This document shows positions 24,090 to 36,448 of a stretch of DNA of 64,000 bases, piece after piece. A model generated the notes under the pieces. It did not search any database. It was not told where the DNA came from and worked only from the letters and a program-made list of their open reading frames with translations. Each line of letters begins with the position of its first letter. Position 1 is the stretch's first letter. The position numbers and the translations under genes are program-made. The stretch is taken from the NCBI RefSeq assembly GCF_021130785.1, contig NC_060208.1:54416501-54480500 (forward strand), in the 5' to 3' direction. This DNA is from Homalodisca vitripennis (lineage: Eukaryota > Arthropoda > Insecta > Hemiptera > Cicadellidae).

Positions 24090-27000
24090 TGTAGCCTACA
24101 ATGTCAATGTGTCAATGACTACAATTATCATGACCATTTGAAAGTCAAGTAATAATGTTGTCTAAGCAAGTATGTAACCTTGCTGGTTCATTATTCAGGC
24201 AGTAGAAATTTTATGATTTTAATGTGTCTGAAATGTACTTTTATTGAAATCTTTCAATATATTTACTATATAATCACCTTATATTACACAATTAGAATTT
24301 TTATATTTTATTTAGAATTTTACAAACAAGCTAAAAATATATTAGTCTGAATCTGCTAGTGTACACTATATTGTTGCAATAACTAGATTCATTTTAACAG
24401 GTAAATGGCTGCAATCTCAAAAACTGTCTACACAAAACTTTTCTATATTTATGGCTTGAAATTCAGTATTCTTTTTGATGAAGCCATGACTATCACACCC
24501 TACCAGAGGAAACTATCTACAGTAACTACTGGCTAAGTTATAACCTAATGGACTGTATAATTCATGTCCATCTGTATTCAGCCAATGTTCATTCAATGTC
24601 AGAATAAAAATCATAACCATTTAACCAAATATTTAAAGAGTACAATCAATTGAATATTCAGGTGATATATTAACCCTTTTAACTTCGGCCATTATACAAA
24701 GCAATGTGCCAAAAATCCCAAGCCATTTTTGGAGAAAATGTAAGTGTTTTGTTGAAACTCATAACTAGGAGGCTATTTTTTAAGATATCAAGCTAATTCT
24801 TTTTCAGTTTTACTTCTTATTGAATGTAATTCACAAACATATAAAACAACAAAATAATATCTTAATTTTCTTTTTTAATATCTATATATATATAAAATAC
24901 ATAAAATTTAAAGTTTTTTGATAAAAACCATATACCATACCATATGTCAGATATACGTAGTTAAAATATATCTGACACACAAATATCTATTTATTTTATG
25001 TTAAATTTAATTCTCATTCTAATGAAACAAAATTATATTCCTACTTTATCAAAAGTTGAGAGGTAATTTAAATATTAGTAGGTACGTCATTTTTCCATTT
25101 TTGTGCAAGTAAATTCTTAACGAGCTTTGAAATTCTTAGTACTAAACATAAAACCCCAAAGTTATTTCAGATAAAATAATTAAAACTCTTTATAGTCTAT
25201 ATTAAAAAATGTAAAAAAACCTTTTAATACAATATTTACATAAGTGGGTACTATATTCAAAAATCAATTTACCTGCACATATCAAAAGTGTACAGTATGC
25301 AGATAAAATTTTTTATATAGCTCAAAGATCACAACATGTGCACAGACATATGCAACTAGCAAAAGTAGGTGTGGTTGAATATTTTGAATGATTAAACTTG
25401 GAATTTAACACCAAGACAAGTATTTTTCTCCAGGAGCAAATGTATTGATCCTAACTTACAATACTTCTTACAGAATCAACACTTACTTAAAGTAGTTACA
25501 ATCAGAGTATTTATTAGGTGTTAAAATTAATTTAATACTGATATTTGTAACTTAATGGAACAATGCTTGAAAGATTTATAGTATACTTAAATTCTTCAGT
25601 AGTAGAACAAATGGAGCACATCTTGAATTTATTTTACAAATTTATAAAAGTGTCATATGAAGTAAGACAATGGATATTTCCTTTATGGACACAGCAATAA
25701 AGTGGAACTTAACAAAATCGACATCATACAAAATAAGTTTTCATGAATAGTACTGGGAGCTTTTAAATCAACTACCATTGTTGCTCTACACTCTGAAGTA
25801 ACAATAATGCTATTACATTTTACTAATAAGTACTTTTGAATACTATTAATTACATAAAAGAATTTATAAAACTTTGGGCTTATTAAGGAAAAATCTCAGT
25901 ATTTTAAATTATACAAATTCGGAAATACTGATTTAGAGTATCTAGTAGCTATTTAAAACGTTACCAGTACGGGAATACTGATTTCGAGTATCCAGTATTT
26001 AAAGGGTTACAAGTACGGAAATACTGATTTAAAGTCTCCTACATATCAGAGAGGGGTACTAAGTAAATCAGTATATAAACCTGTATTTGTATTTAGTATC
26101 GCCGAGTAACGGTTACAGGTATTTACTGATTTCGCCCATTTCTACATGTAAACGATTACATATTGAAGGGATAACCATCACTGTATAAACATATCGATGG
26201 GGATAACCAAACAAATGGCAAGAAAGAATCACAATTAACGTAATCTATAAACACAGGGTATTTCGTGAGAGGTTGGCACAACTTCAGGATGTGATAGTAG
26301 ACACAAAAAACAAGTAACAAAGTTAATATGAACATATGCTCTGCCCCGCTTTTAGTGTCTGCCTGTCCATATGTCTATTTTATTTTAAAAAATCGTATCT
26401 TAGGACCCGTTGGAGCAAATAACATAAAACTTGGTAGTTACGTTAAGCTAATTAAAAGGAAAATTTAAACATACGTTTTATCACTTTCCATTTCAAAATG
26501 GAAAGGCATTAAAAATTTTATTAACTTTGATATCCCATGTAAAAATTGCAAGAATAAATATTTATTACAAATTTAATGACAAAACTAACTATCAAATTTA
26601 TTAAAATCGGTTTAGGTAGATATAAAATAATTACATCAATTTTAGTTGGTTAGTGTTTAAACGTTCTCACATGTGGAACGTAGATACTTTAAGTACAACT
26701 CCTAATTGTTAATTGTCGGTTTTTACATTACAACAGTTGTTTTTAAATCAAATGTATATGGATATGAAGTGTTATTTTTATATAGAATTTACATTAAGAT
26801 TAAAGTTACAAATGCTGCTCCATGTGATGACCTCTTTCAACAATGCATGTTTCAGTTTGGTAGTTTGGGTGAATGCTCCTTACACATGGAGCAATTCTTG
26901 TACATCAGGAATCTCTGTTTCGTACACCTCTATTTGTAATTGAGTGTACCTATGATTAACTAAGGTTGCATTAATTTTTAAAACAATATTTTAGAAATGA

Positions 27001-27424
27001 CGTTTGCAATACAAGTTTTTTTAATTGTTAAAAGTAATAAAGAATTATTATTATTACTACTCTAGACTTCAGGTGACCTCATAAAAAGTGTACTCCTCAT
27101 TGCTGTATATAGCCACCAATTACTACTGCAATGCAATAAATAGTGCCAGCGAACGCCAGTCAAAGCCAAATTGAAAATTATACTTACAAGTCGTAACCTT
27201 CAAATGAAACAATCTTTAATACTATCCTTAAGGAAATAATTGATAATTTTTTATTATTAGCCAGAAAATAGCTGTTAATGATGTGATAAATAACAAACAA
27301 GTAGGACTTGCACATATAGAAAATATACTTTCTATATGCAAGAAAGCATAAATACTCACCAAATAATATTGACGTCATTATTTTATTTCTTCACTTGTAA
27401 AAAATATTATAGGAGAAAATGAAA
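24090..27424. other. No recognisable gene; short imperfect direct repeats near 25.9-26.0 kb
   Basis: AT-rich DNA. Between about 25918 and 26036 three imperfect copies of a GGAAATACTGATTT-(A/C)GAGTAT-like segment occur about 60 bp apart. They may be a subterminal repeat of a DNA transposon. Overlapping small frames at 26706-26943 show no domain. Confidence 0.5.
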
Positions 27425-28870
27425 GGGAAAAACTAATAGAGAAATTAAATGTCAAACTTTTCCCTAATGGCTGATGAAAGTATGGATGTAGGGTGTACAA
27501 AACATTTGTGTTTAGTTGCTATAACTGTAACTGAAACCTTCACAGTTGCAGATGAGTTCTTAACTCTTATTCCTGTTGAAGGTACAACCTCTGATGAACT
27601 ATATAAACATATATAAGATTTTTTCCAAAGTAATGGAATTCCATATAGGCGAAACTTAATCGGTTTTGCTGCTGACATAATTCCTTTTCAACGTTACTCA
27701 AGAAAGATATTCCAGATATATTCATATGATATGTGTTTGTCACTCTTTCCACCTTTTTACGTCTTAATGCTTACCTTGAACTTCCAAGATATATTGAAGA
27801 TTTGGCTAGGAATATTTATAATTATTGTAACTGTAGCACCAAAAGAACAATTGAACTTCGAATGTATCAAGCATTTCTTGAAGTGAAACCCCACAAACTT
27901 TTACAACCCCAGCCAAACAAGATTGGTGTTTTTGCTACCAGTTGTAGAAAGGTTACTTGAGCAATATAATTTACTTAAATTGTTTTTCACTATAGCTGCT
28001 ATAGAAGACAAAGTGTACTCAGCAGAAAATATTTTAAAGGGGTTAAACAATCCTAGTACCAATGTTTATTTGGAGTTTTTAGAGTTTGTGCTTCCAATAT
28101 TTCTTGGCCTTATTAGAGAAATGCAGTCGGAATCTCCAAAACTGCCAAAACTTTACTGTAGAATTTGTTACCTTTTCAAACAGCTAGTTGAATGCTATCA
28201 GAAACCAAATTATTTGCAAAAAACTGACATTACCAAGCTAGCGATTAGAGAACCTCAACACTTTTTACCATTACAGGAAGTTTACTTGGGGGGAAAGCAA
28301 TTGCAACATTAGCCAAAACCCTCCAAATCAGTATTGAATCAGAGACCTTTGTCAGAAAAAATGTCTAAACTCTCTTATTGAAGGAGCACAACAAGTTTTA
28401 AATAGATTTCCATTCAGTCAGTTGGAAAATATTTAACACTTGAAGTTTAAGGATCCCAAAATTCTGGCCAAAGATAACGCTCCTACATCAATTGTGCCTG
28501 CAGCAGTAGCATTTCCTTGGTAAACCATGAAGATTTAACACAATGTGATAGAGAATGGAGGCTGCTTAAAACATGAAACAGGACCTGCCATTAGACCAAA
28601 CTTGTATATCTGCATTCTGGCATGAAATTAATGCAGTAAAGAAAGGTGATGATTTCCCAATGTTTGAAACCTTAACAACTATTATTAAGAAACTCAACAC
28701 TTCCACATTCTAGTGCAGCAGTGGAAAAAAATTTTTCTGCTGTAAACCTCATGAAAAGAAAAGAAAGAAATAAGCTGAACACTGAATCACTCGAGGGACT
28801 TTTACATGCTAAAAGAGCGCTTAAAGGTACTTTTTGCTATGATTTCAGAGTAGAAAATAACGACTACAAG
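27425..28870 (+). pseudogene. hAT-superfamily transposase relic (DUF4371/hAT dimerisation type)
   Basis: Read across frames, the order of motifs is that of a hAT transposase: SLMADESMDVGCTKH near 27455 (first catalytic Asp in the xDESxD context), then IGFAAD near 27660 (second Asp region), VCHSFHL, RYIEDLARNIYNY, and VKPHKLLQP near 27890. An open 129-residue piece lies at 27923-28312 with LPVVERLLEQYNLLKLFF and LEFLEFVLPIF. The hAT dimerisation segment PHSSAAVEKNFSAVNLMK follows near 28700, then ESLEGLLHAKRALKG. Several frameshifts and stops make it inactive. Termini and target duplication were not found. Confidence 0.85.
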
Positions 28871-29056
28871 AAATTTAAAACATATGTATGATTTTAAAAA
28901 GCCTCTAAATAACTCGAGCCAGTCATCACATATCAGTGTAAATATGAGCTTAGTGTACAAGTGTTTTAAACTATTATTATGTAAAACAGTTGAGTGTGGT
29001 ATTTTGAGACTTAAAGTGTAGCAACAAATCAGAACATTCCCTCTAAAAAACTGCAC

Positions 29057-29145
29057 TTATATATATATATATATATTTATATATATAAAAAGTAAGTAAA
29101 TGTTATATTATATTTTATTGCATATATATATATATATATGCGTGT
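29057..29145. repeat. AT-rich microsatellite tracts
   Basis: Two (AT)n or (TA)n runs (about 29058-29088 and 29122-29140), followed by a short GTGTGTG stretch. Confidence 0.85.
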
Positions 29146-29149
29146 GTGT

Positions 29150-30326
29150 GTTCGTGTAAATGAAAAAAGTTTGAAATTGTGACAGCCTACTTAATCACAT
29201 TTAAAATAAAATAAACTAACCAACAAACTTACATAAAGTAGGCCTATGTAAATTTCAAGATATTGCATATTTTGCAAGGTTTTTACTATGTATAATTTTA
29301 ACCAATTCTGAATTAGGACATTTATGTCGGCTACTTATTAAAATTGAGTTATAAGAAATAGGGAAGTTTTGGTAAATCTAGGGACATTAAAGCACCTCAC
29401 TTAGGGAGTTTTGTCGAGGTTAGGTTGGCAACACTGCTTCAGTGCTTTGTTGTCGTCTACAGTAAATACATACGTAGGTAATAATAAATTATAGGTTAGG
29501 GATATATTTTTATCAAAATTTGTTTTAATTATATTCCATTAACTCTCTTATTAGTGTGATCTAGTGTTGAATGGCTAGTAGTGAAAATTTATACAAACAA
29601 GGTGTTTGCTATCTCATCAGGACTTTATACATTATTTTCCTATCCACTAAAGTTTTTCTTCACATATTCAAAGCTGTAACTTAAATTTCATACTAAAGTG
29701 CTATTACTGGGATTGTTAAAAATGTATCTAACAAAATTCTCGTTGCCTCACTGCTGTAAACACAAAACATGCAAAATCCAACTTTGATCTAATTAGACTT
29801 ATAAATTTGTATCACAAAGTTAAGGATGGGCATCCTTTCTACCACAGCATATTGATCTAATACTATTAAAATATTTCAGGCTTTATATATGTTGTATATA
29901 TTTATTATTATTATTATTCCTAATACTTTAACTGGCGCAGTATAATAAGTGTCCAACACTCGAGTGATCGATGATATCGAATTATCAATTAGGACGATTT
30001 AAATACTGTCAGACATCATTACCCTGCTAAGTAATTGTAAGTACTATGCTGTTCAAATTTAATATAAACAAAGTTGTATTATTTTCTATAATACTTAACT
30101 CCAAGAATGTGTTGAGTTATAACATTACTGTAACCTGTAACTGTGGCATGTTAGTATGCAAACATTTAACTAATTCACTACAATGTAACATAGACTGATA
30201 AACTAACACATTTATAAACGGGTTAAATTGAATTTGAATATACAACACAATTATTGGGTACTATGAAGTCCTTATCTTTTATTTGTAATTAGGCTATTAT
30301 AAATATAAGAAGTGAAAGGTAACCTT
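29150..30326. other. No recognisable gene
   Basis: AT-rich DNA between the hAT relic and a fold-back element. Nothing could be supported. Confidence 0.5.
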
Positions 30327-30680
30327 AACAAGTACTCACGTTATCTGAGCTTGAATTTGGGTACTATCTCAAGGGATATTTTTCTTACTTTACCAGAAGT
30401 ATGGGATGGCGCCGCCATCAAAGCCCGCACTTATGGCCAGGGGCATTTCTGATGGGTATTATCCTGACCTCAGATCTTGTCCCAGATTGTCCAAAATCTC
30501 TTGACTTCAGATCACTTTGATCTAAGATCGGGAAAGTACCGATCGGAAATGCTTCTGGCCATCAGTGTGGGTTTTGGTGGCGCCTTCAAAGACACCACCC
30601 TGCACTGCTGGTGAAAAAGGAAAAACATCCATCGATATAGTGCCCAAATTCAAGCTCAGATCACGTAGTAGTGCTTGTAA
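30327..30680. mobile_element. Fold-back (long inverted repeat) element, arms ~150 bp
   Basis: The left arm (about 30327-30475) and right arm (about 30532-30680) are imperfect reverse complements over nearly their whole length. Landmarks shared in inverted order are ATCTGAGCTTGAATTTGGG, a TTTTTC(T/C)-rich stretch, GGCGCC, a CCCRCACT(T/G)ATGGCCAG segment and GCATTTC(T/C)GAT. The loop is about 55 bp. There is no coding capacity. It fits a MITE or fold-back transposon, and transcripts would form a long hairpin. The core is notably less AT-rich than its surroundings. Confidence 0.82.
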
Positions 30681-31235
30681 ACATTATTTTAAACTTTGGT
30701 ACTACTAATAACATATTTACGATAAGCTAATCTAAACCTATTTATATTGCAATACAGATTTCATTTATTCTTTACATTATAAGCCTCATTGCTTGCACAA
30801 AATGGCTTCTGCTGTTACTGGTTACAGAGTAACCCAAAACCAAACAATCATGAGAATAAATCATTCAGACCAGCTGTTACTGAAACAACAGTATCCCGGT
30901 AATAAAGTACCACTGAATTACTTGCTACTGACACTAATACTGCATATCTCTAATGGCAGCAAGTGCAATTTGTGTCAGACATATTTATCCTTCAAAATAG
31001 TAAAAAGTAAGTAAATGTTATATGGTTTTGTTCGTTATATTTTATTGCATATCCTAGATTGTTTTTTATTCATTATATTATTATTACTTTTTATACTGTA
31101 ATTTGAAATTCGATGTAATTAAAATACAACTTAATTTTGTTTAAGTAATTGTAGCGAGGATTATATGAATATACTCATAAATATCGATGATTTGATATTT
31201 TCAATCAAATGTTGGACGCTTATTTTACTGCAGCT
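30681..31235. other. No recognisable gene
   Basis: AT-rich. A 73-codon frame at 30793-31014 shows no domain and is probably chance. Confidence 0.45.
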
Positions 31236-31239
31236 TTTT

Positions 31240-34200
31240 CACCTTACTACAACTGGAATTACCTGCACATTTAAACTGAGTGTTGTATTAAGTGTAACAT
31301 TCTTTTTCTTAGAACAGATAATAATATTGCTTTTCGTCTCATTTTTTTCTAATTCTATATACATAAACCTCCTCATTAAATAATTTAGAGGCTCTGGGAT
31401 CCGTTGTATATTGTTATCTAATATATTGATATCTTTACCATTAATATATAGTATTATATCATATGCGTACTGTAATGTTTTAACACCATGGTAAACGTAT
31501 TTATGCAATGTAAATGGAGATTAATAAAAAACTAAGTATATCTCCCTGTGGGATTCCTTTGTAGCAGCTTGTATAACTGGCTTTGGATGTTATCACATGT
31601 AATTTTCTTCCAGACAACCATTTGTGGCAGTAAATTGCAAATGTTGGTGGAATACCACTATCAAGCATTATAATCAGTTCAGGTGAAAATGGAATCTTGT
31701 GCATTTTTTATGTGTAGAGAAGTGACAATCGCAGTCTCATTGCGAGTTTGTGCATTAAACATGTCAGTTAGTAAATGTAAACAATAGTCAGAACATCTCC
31801 TCCTTTTCCTACATCCATTTTGTGTTTTAGGAATAATTGAATGTTTCTCAACAAACCATTCTAAACAGTTCTTAATTATGGAATGTAGAAGTTTAACTAG
31901 ACACGAAATTAGTGCAATAGGTCTATATGAAGTACCGGTAGCTCGTTTTTGTCCTTATTGGGTTTTAATAATGCGATAAACTTAATTTCCTTCTAAAGTA
32001 ATAGAATATCAGCTATGCCATTTAATATATTGTTGTAAATTAAGAGGAGAAAATGTAATGCATTAGAAGGCAGGTGATAATCTTATATCTAATACCATCC
32101 ATGCCTGGAGCAGTGTCTTTTGATTTGAAGTATTAGGCTTTAAGTAGTTCTCTCATAGTAAAATCAGCCCCTATACCTACGTTACTAGTATATAGTATTA
32201 ACTTTACACATGTTTATTTCATTATTATTTTGAACATTGTACATAACTGTGTTTTTTCATAAAAGTGTAGCACATATCCTCATAATATTGCATTTCGGAT
32301 TCAACATTTTGAATACAACTGTTATATTTTTTCACAACTCCATGCTTTTGAGGAATTTCTTTTAACCCATTTCTCCTGCACTAAATTGTGCTTTTCGAAA
32401 CTTTTGAAAGTTCTCGAGAGTCGTATTGTTTTTAAACTTTGTAAATGCTAGTTTTCTATGAGCAACAGTATATGAGCACTCATTATTCCACCATATATTA
32501 GGGCCATACTTACATTTATGACTTGGTACTGTATAAGATGGAACTGCTTTATCTAAAGCAGAAATTACGATGTTATAAAAATCATTTATGTTGGTATTAT
32601 TGGGATTAATATTCAGCATATTAATATCCTGTTTAATTGATTCAATTAATAGTTACCAGGTTGTCTCTTTTACGTTGTGAGGACTAAATTTAAAACATAG
32701 ACCTGACGTATTAAAGTTAATAATAATAGGAAAGTTATTGCTACCTATGACATCCGATTCTACTCCCCAGCTGCTAAGAAGTGAATATAATTCAAGTGTA
32801 GCAAATGACAAATGAAATATATAGATAATTTCTGACTAATTCCAGTGTGGGTGGTATATGTACGATCATTTAACATAATAAAAGATGAGTTACAATAAGC
32901 CCTAAAAATTTTATTCCCTCTGTTATTAGTTTGTTGGTGATTTCAATAGGGATGATATGCATTTAAATCACCACATATTAAGGAATAACCTTTGTCATTA
33001 TTAAACCTACATTTATGTTGATGGGCTTTTTTCTTGTTCTCTTCAGACAAGAAACTTAGAACTTGCTTATAATCCTATAAGGATGTTTGCGCTGCTTCCG
33101 GAATGATAGGATATTCTGGATGGTTAAGGTTGGGGGTAGGGGCCGCCTCCTCGAGATCAATGAGGAAGAATTAAGGGCACTAATCTCAGGTTATGTCCCC
33201 TCGGAAGAGGGAAAGCCCTCTGAACCAGCCTCTTCAGTCAAAGCAGGCAGGTGGTGGCACATTCTTATGTCTAGGCTAGCACGAACCTTTGATTTTTAGG
33301 CAACGAATTACCTAGGCTAGACTTATCGAATTACCTTTGAACACCAGAATCTCGATATTTGCAGTTAGTGATGTCCCGCTCCTGAACATCCATAAGGTTG
33401 CCCAGATTTAAGTGACTAATTGGTTTTTGCTGTGCAAATTGTGGGTTTAGCTGGAAGGCTGAAGTGAACCCTAGTGGGTAGGCTTACAATATACATTAAA
33501 TAGCTTCATAGGAATACTAAAACTAGTTATTTCTATAGCTGATGATTGAATTGACTCATCATTATAGTTTAATATGATAATAAACGTAAGTGATTTTTGT
33601 ACAGCAAGTAAAACACTCCAATATCTATAATTTTTATTATTGTGTGGGTAGAATAAATATCTTCACCTTCCTTTATTCATGATTCTTGAATTGTATCTAT
33701 ATGTATCCTTTCTTTATTAAGCCTATTTATTATTTCTGGACAATTTGGTTTAATGGACCTGCCATTCCATTTCAAAATTTTAAAGTAATTTGTTAACATT
33801 TTCTTTTGGGTGGATGTTCAATTTACTAATACTCTTTATATTTCCTATTCGGGTTTATTGTATGCTTTATAACTCTTGTGGGTTCTGATTGGTACATGCT
33901 TTACTTGAAATGTTTTTTTATGTACATAAGAGGTAAGTATACCCTCCTTTTGTTTTTTTGTGCTTGAAGTGGAATGTCCCAAGTATTTAATTGGGTCCGA
34001 CACAATCATCTAATTTATTGGGATTTGATTTTTAAGCAGGTTTCCTGTAGGCTTCTTTATTCTACGCTTTTCCTTTTAATATTATGCTTACTCCCCAGTT
34101 CTGGTTTATGTGTAGTTACGTTCTCATGGTTAATAACACTATTATATTTACCATTTGAGAATTTCCTAGATATATCATAGTTGTGCTATGCGTGTTTGTG

Positions 34201-34700
34201 CTGTCTCATCTACGTCAGTATGAGGAGAGAACCTGTTTCTTAGAGGAGAGACCGCTACCAGACATTTTGGTGTAGTTACTAGGGCTGTGTGTTATGTCTA
34301 TCTGGGGAAAGCCATCTGATTCAAAAGTGGGTCTAGTAACCTTTGAACATCGTTTTTGTTTGGGAAGTTTATTTTGCTTTTTGCATGTTATGGGAAAAGC
34401 TAAAATAACCTTGAAATGATCTTTGAACATCCAAGATTTAATATTTTTTGTCTGGCATATTCAGGACAAGATTTGGAATTTATACTGTGGCTTCCGTAGT
34501 AATTTATGCACTGAAGGGAACTTTAGCGTGTCCCTGTTTCAAGGTGCGCTAGCAACATGACTAGGAAAACACCTATTGTTTTACCGGGATCATAAATGGA
34601 TTCACCATCATCCAAACGTAGTTTAAAGTGATCATATTAGATAGTGTGTCACAGTCAAATATAATTTTGACATAATGAGTGACTCTAAGTTCGTTATGAA
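31240..34700 (-). pseudogene. Degenerate non-LTR retrotransposon: ORF1 remnant, endonuclease and RT
   Basis: Read from high to low coordinate on the minus strand. A gag-like ORF1 remnant lies at about 34700-33950 (open piece 34430-34215). The endonuclease starts near 33810 with ILKWNGRSIKPN and continues with NDESIQSSAIEI near 33550. It resumes near 32990 with GDLNAYHPY, the GDFNAHH-type active-site motif. A linker with PNIWWNNECSYTVAHRKLAF follows at about 32500. RT follows with GIPQGDILSFLL (near 31550) and LQYAYDIILY (motif C, where YADD is expected) near 31460. Frames change repeatedly. The element is split by a separate, more GC-rich block at about 33070-33490. It is dead. Confidence 0.75.
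33070..33490. repeat. GC-richer block inserted in the retrotransposon endonuclease
   Basis: This block interrupts the minus-strand endonuclease reading between NDESIQ... (above 33490) and GDLNAYHP... (below 33050). It is visibly richer in G and C than its flanks and holds a 70-codon plus-strand frame without a known domain. No Pol III boxes, inverted ends or poly-A were found. It may be a SINE, a fragment of another element, or 5' sequence of an unknown family. Confidence 0.45.
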
Positions 34701-36430
34701 TTTTCTTTTTTTATTACGTGTGCAGAAATGATTGCATAGGAACTGGCTGCCTCATTAACAATTTCCGACCGTAGCAAATGGAACCATTTATTTTACATCT
34801 GACAAGTTTAAAAAAATCGTTTACTGTAGTTATAGTTATTGCTGTCTATAATCATAAAGAAATAAATTTAATTCCCAATTTTTATTTACATGTGTTTACA
34901 TACAAATTTTAGAACAGTGGGTTATTAAAGAAATATAATTATAATTTTTAGAAAACCACAAAGTAGAAAAAAATGTTTTTTTATGTATGTTGTTAACTCA
35001 TAGCTTGCTCTCTTTTATGTGAGGTCCAATTTAATGTATGTGTTGCTGTATGGGGTTCACTGGTAGATGATGGGATGGTATGAGTAGGAAAATTAGGAGG
35101 GGAGGTGAAGTACTGAAGATATAGGGGTACACAATTACTAAATACGGGTTTGTCCATCATATTATATTCATGTAATTTCATTAAGAAAGTTGCAGACTTT
35201 ATTTAAGATCCCCAAATTAATAGGTTTAAAATTGCAGTACTGAATCATTAGAGCTATTTAATTAAGTTCATGAAATGCAGAGGAATTTGATTTATTATTT
35301 AGTTAGGTTTTATACAATTTGTTTCCCTCTAAGAATTCAGGACACCATTACACTGCTCTCCTAACTGGTTCAGAAAGTAGAAATACTTTTCAGTCATCAT
35401 TAAGTAAGTCTTCAGATAAGAATATGTAGTGTTTTGTATGCGATTAAAAAATTGTATTCTTACACTGTACCTATTATCCCGGAATACAGACAAAGAGATG
35501 GACATAAAAATTATTCTACCATTTACTGACTGGAAACAAAATATGGAAAATTCTAAGTCTACAGCTTATTCTGTTTTTTAGATATCCTGTAGAAAGTTAG
35601 TCTTCACTAATGTTAAGCCAAAACTCATAGACGGACATGCACTATCATTGAACTCGTTATTGCTTATGTAGAAATAAAGCTTTATGCTAAACTTTAAATC
35701 AATTTAGCCTCATTTAGTTTTTGAGATATCATGTGGATAGACTGACAGAAATAAGTTAAACATTTTAAGCCCCTTTGTTAATTCTAAGCTAATATAATGT
35801 TGGAAAAGATTTAAACACCTTTACACTGCACTGTGTGTTGTGTAGACAAGTGAATTAATTTAGAATTTGGAAATATTAAAAGCAGGTTAAATTTATATTT
35901 TGTGCATAAGTAGTTAAGAAAACCATCTATTTTTTAGCAGGTGGAAGAAAATGAATTAGGCTAGTGATAATATTGGTAATAACTTGATGCTTAAATTGTA
36001 TAACTAGTTGACGATAAGGTAAAATATAATAATTATCTCTGCTTCATTTTAGAAAATATATTCTTACAATATACAATAATTCTTTATCGTATTAGAGATG
36101 TAGCCTCGAAAATGGCGTTATAAATAATATACAATAATACACCTTTTAACATTTTTGATAGATTTTATTTTTGTGCAATGTACATTTTCAATTCAGTGAA
36201 TTCATTATCACACCTTTATAAATTATGTAAATTGTAAAATCAATTATCATATATTATAGTGATAGATTATATTTCAAATTTCATTTTTTCAGTTTTCTTA
36301 AAAAAAAACCACTTTTTTGTTATTTTTTACTTTCTAGTCGCTCTTTTAGTTTTTAATTTAAATCAATTTCCTTATTTAATTTACCTAAAATATTAGTATT
36401 GTTTATTTTGATAAATTTGTAATATATGTT
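34701..36430. other. No recognisable gene; presumably upstream or intronic DNA of the F-box gene
   Basis: AT-rich. Because the F-box coding exon begins just after a splice acceptor, at least part of this stretch is likely to be its first intron. No upstream exon could be recognised. Confidence 0.45.
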
Positions 36431-36448
36431 TTCTTCCAGGCAGAGGAA

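Noticed and set aside
26706..26943. Two overlapping ~76-codon frames
   Set aside because: They overlap in different frames with no domain; hydrophobic wording is expected from T-rich DNA.
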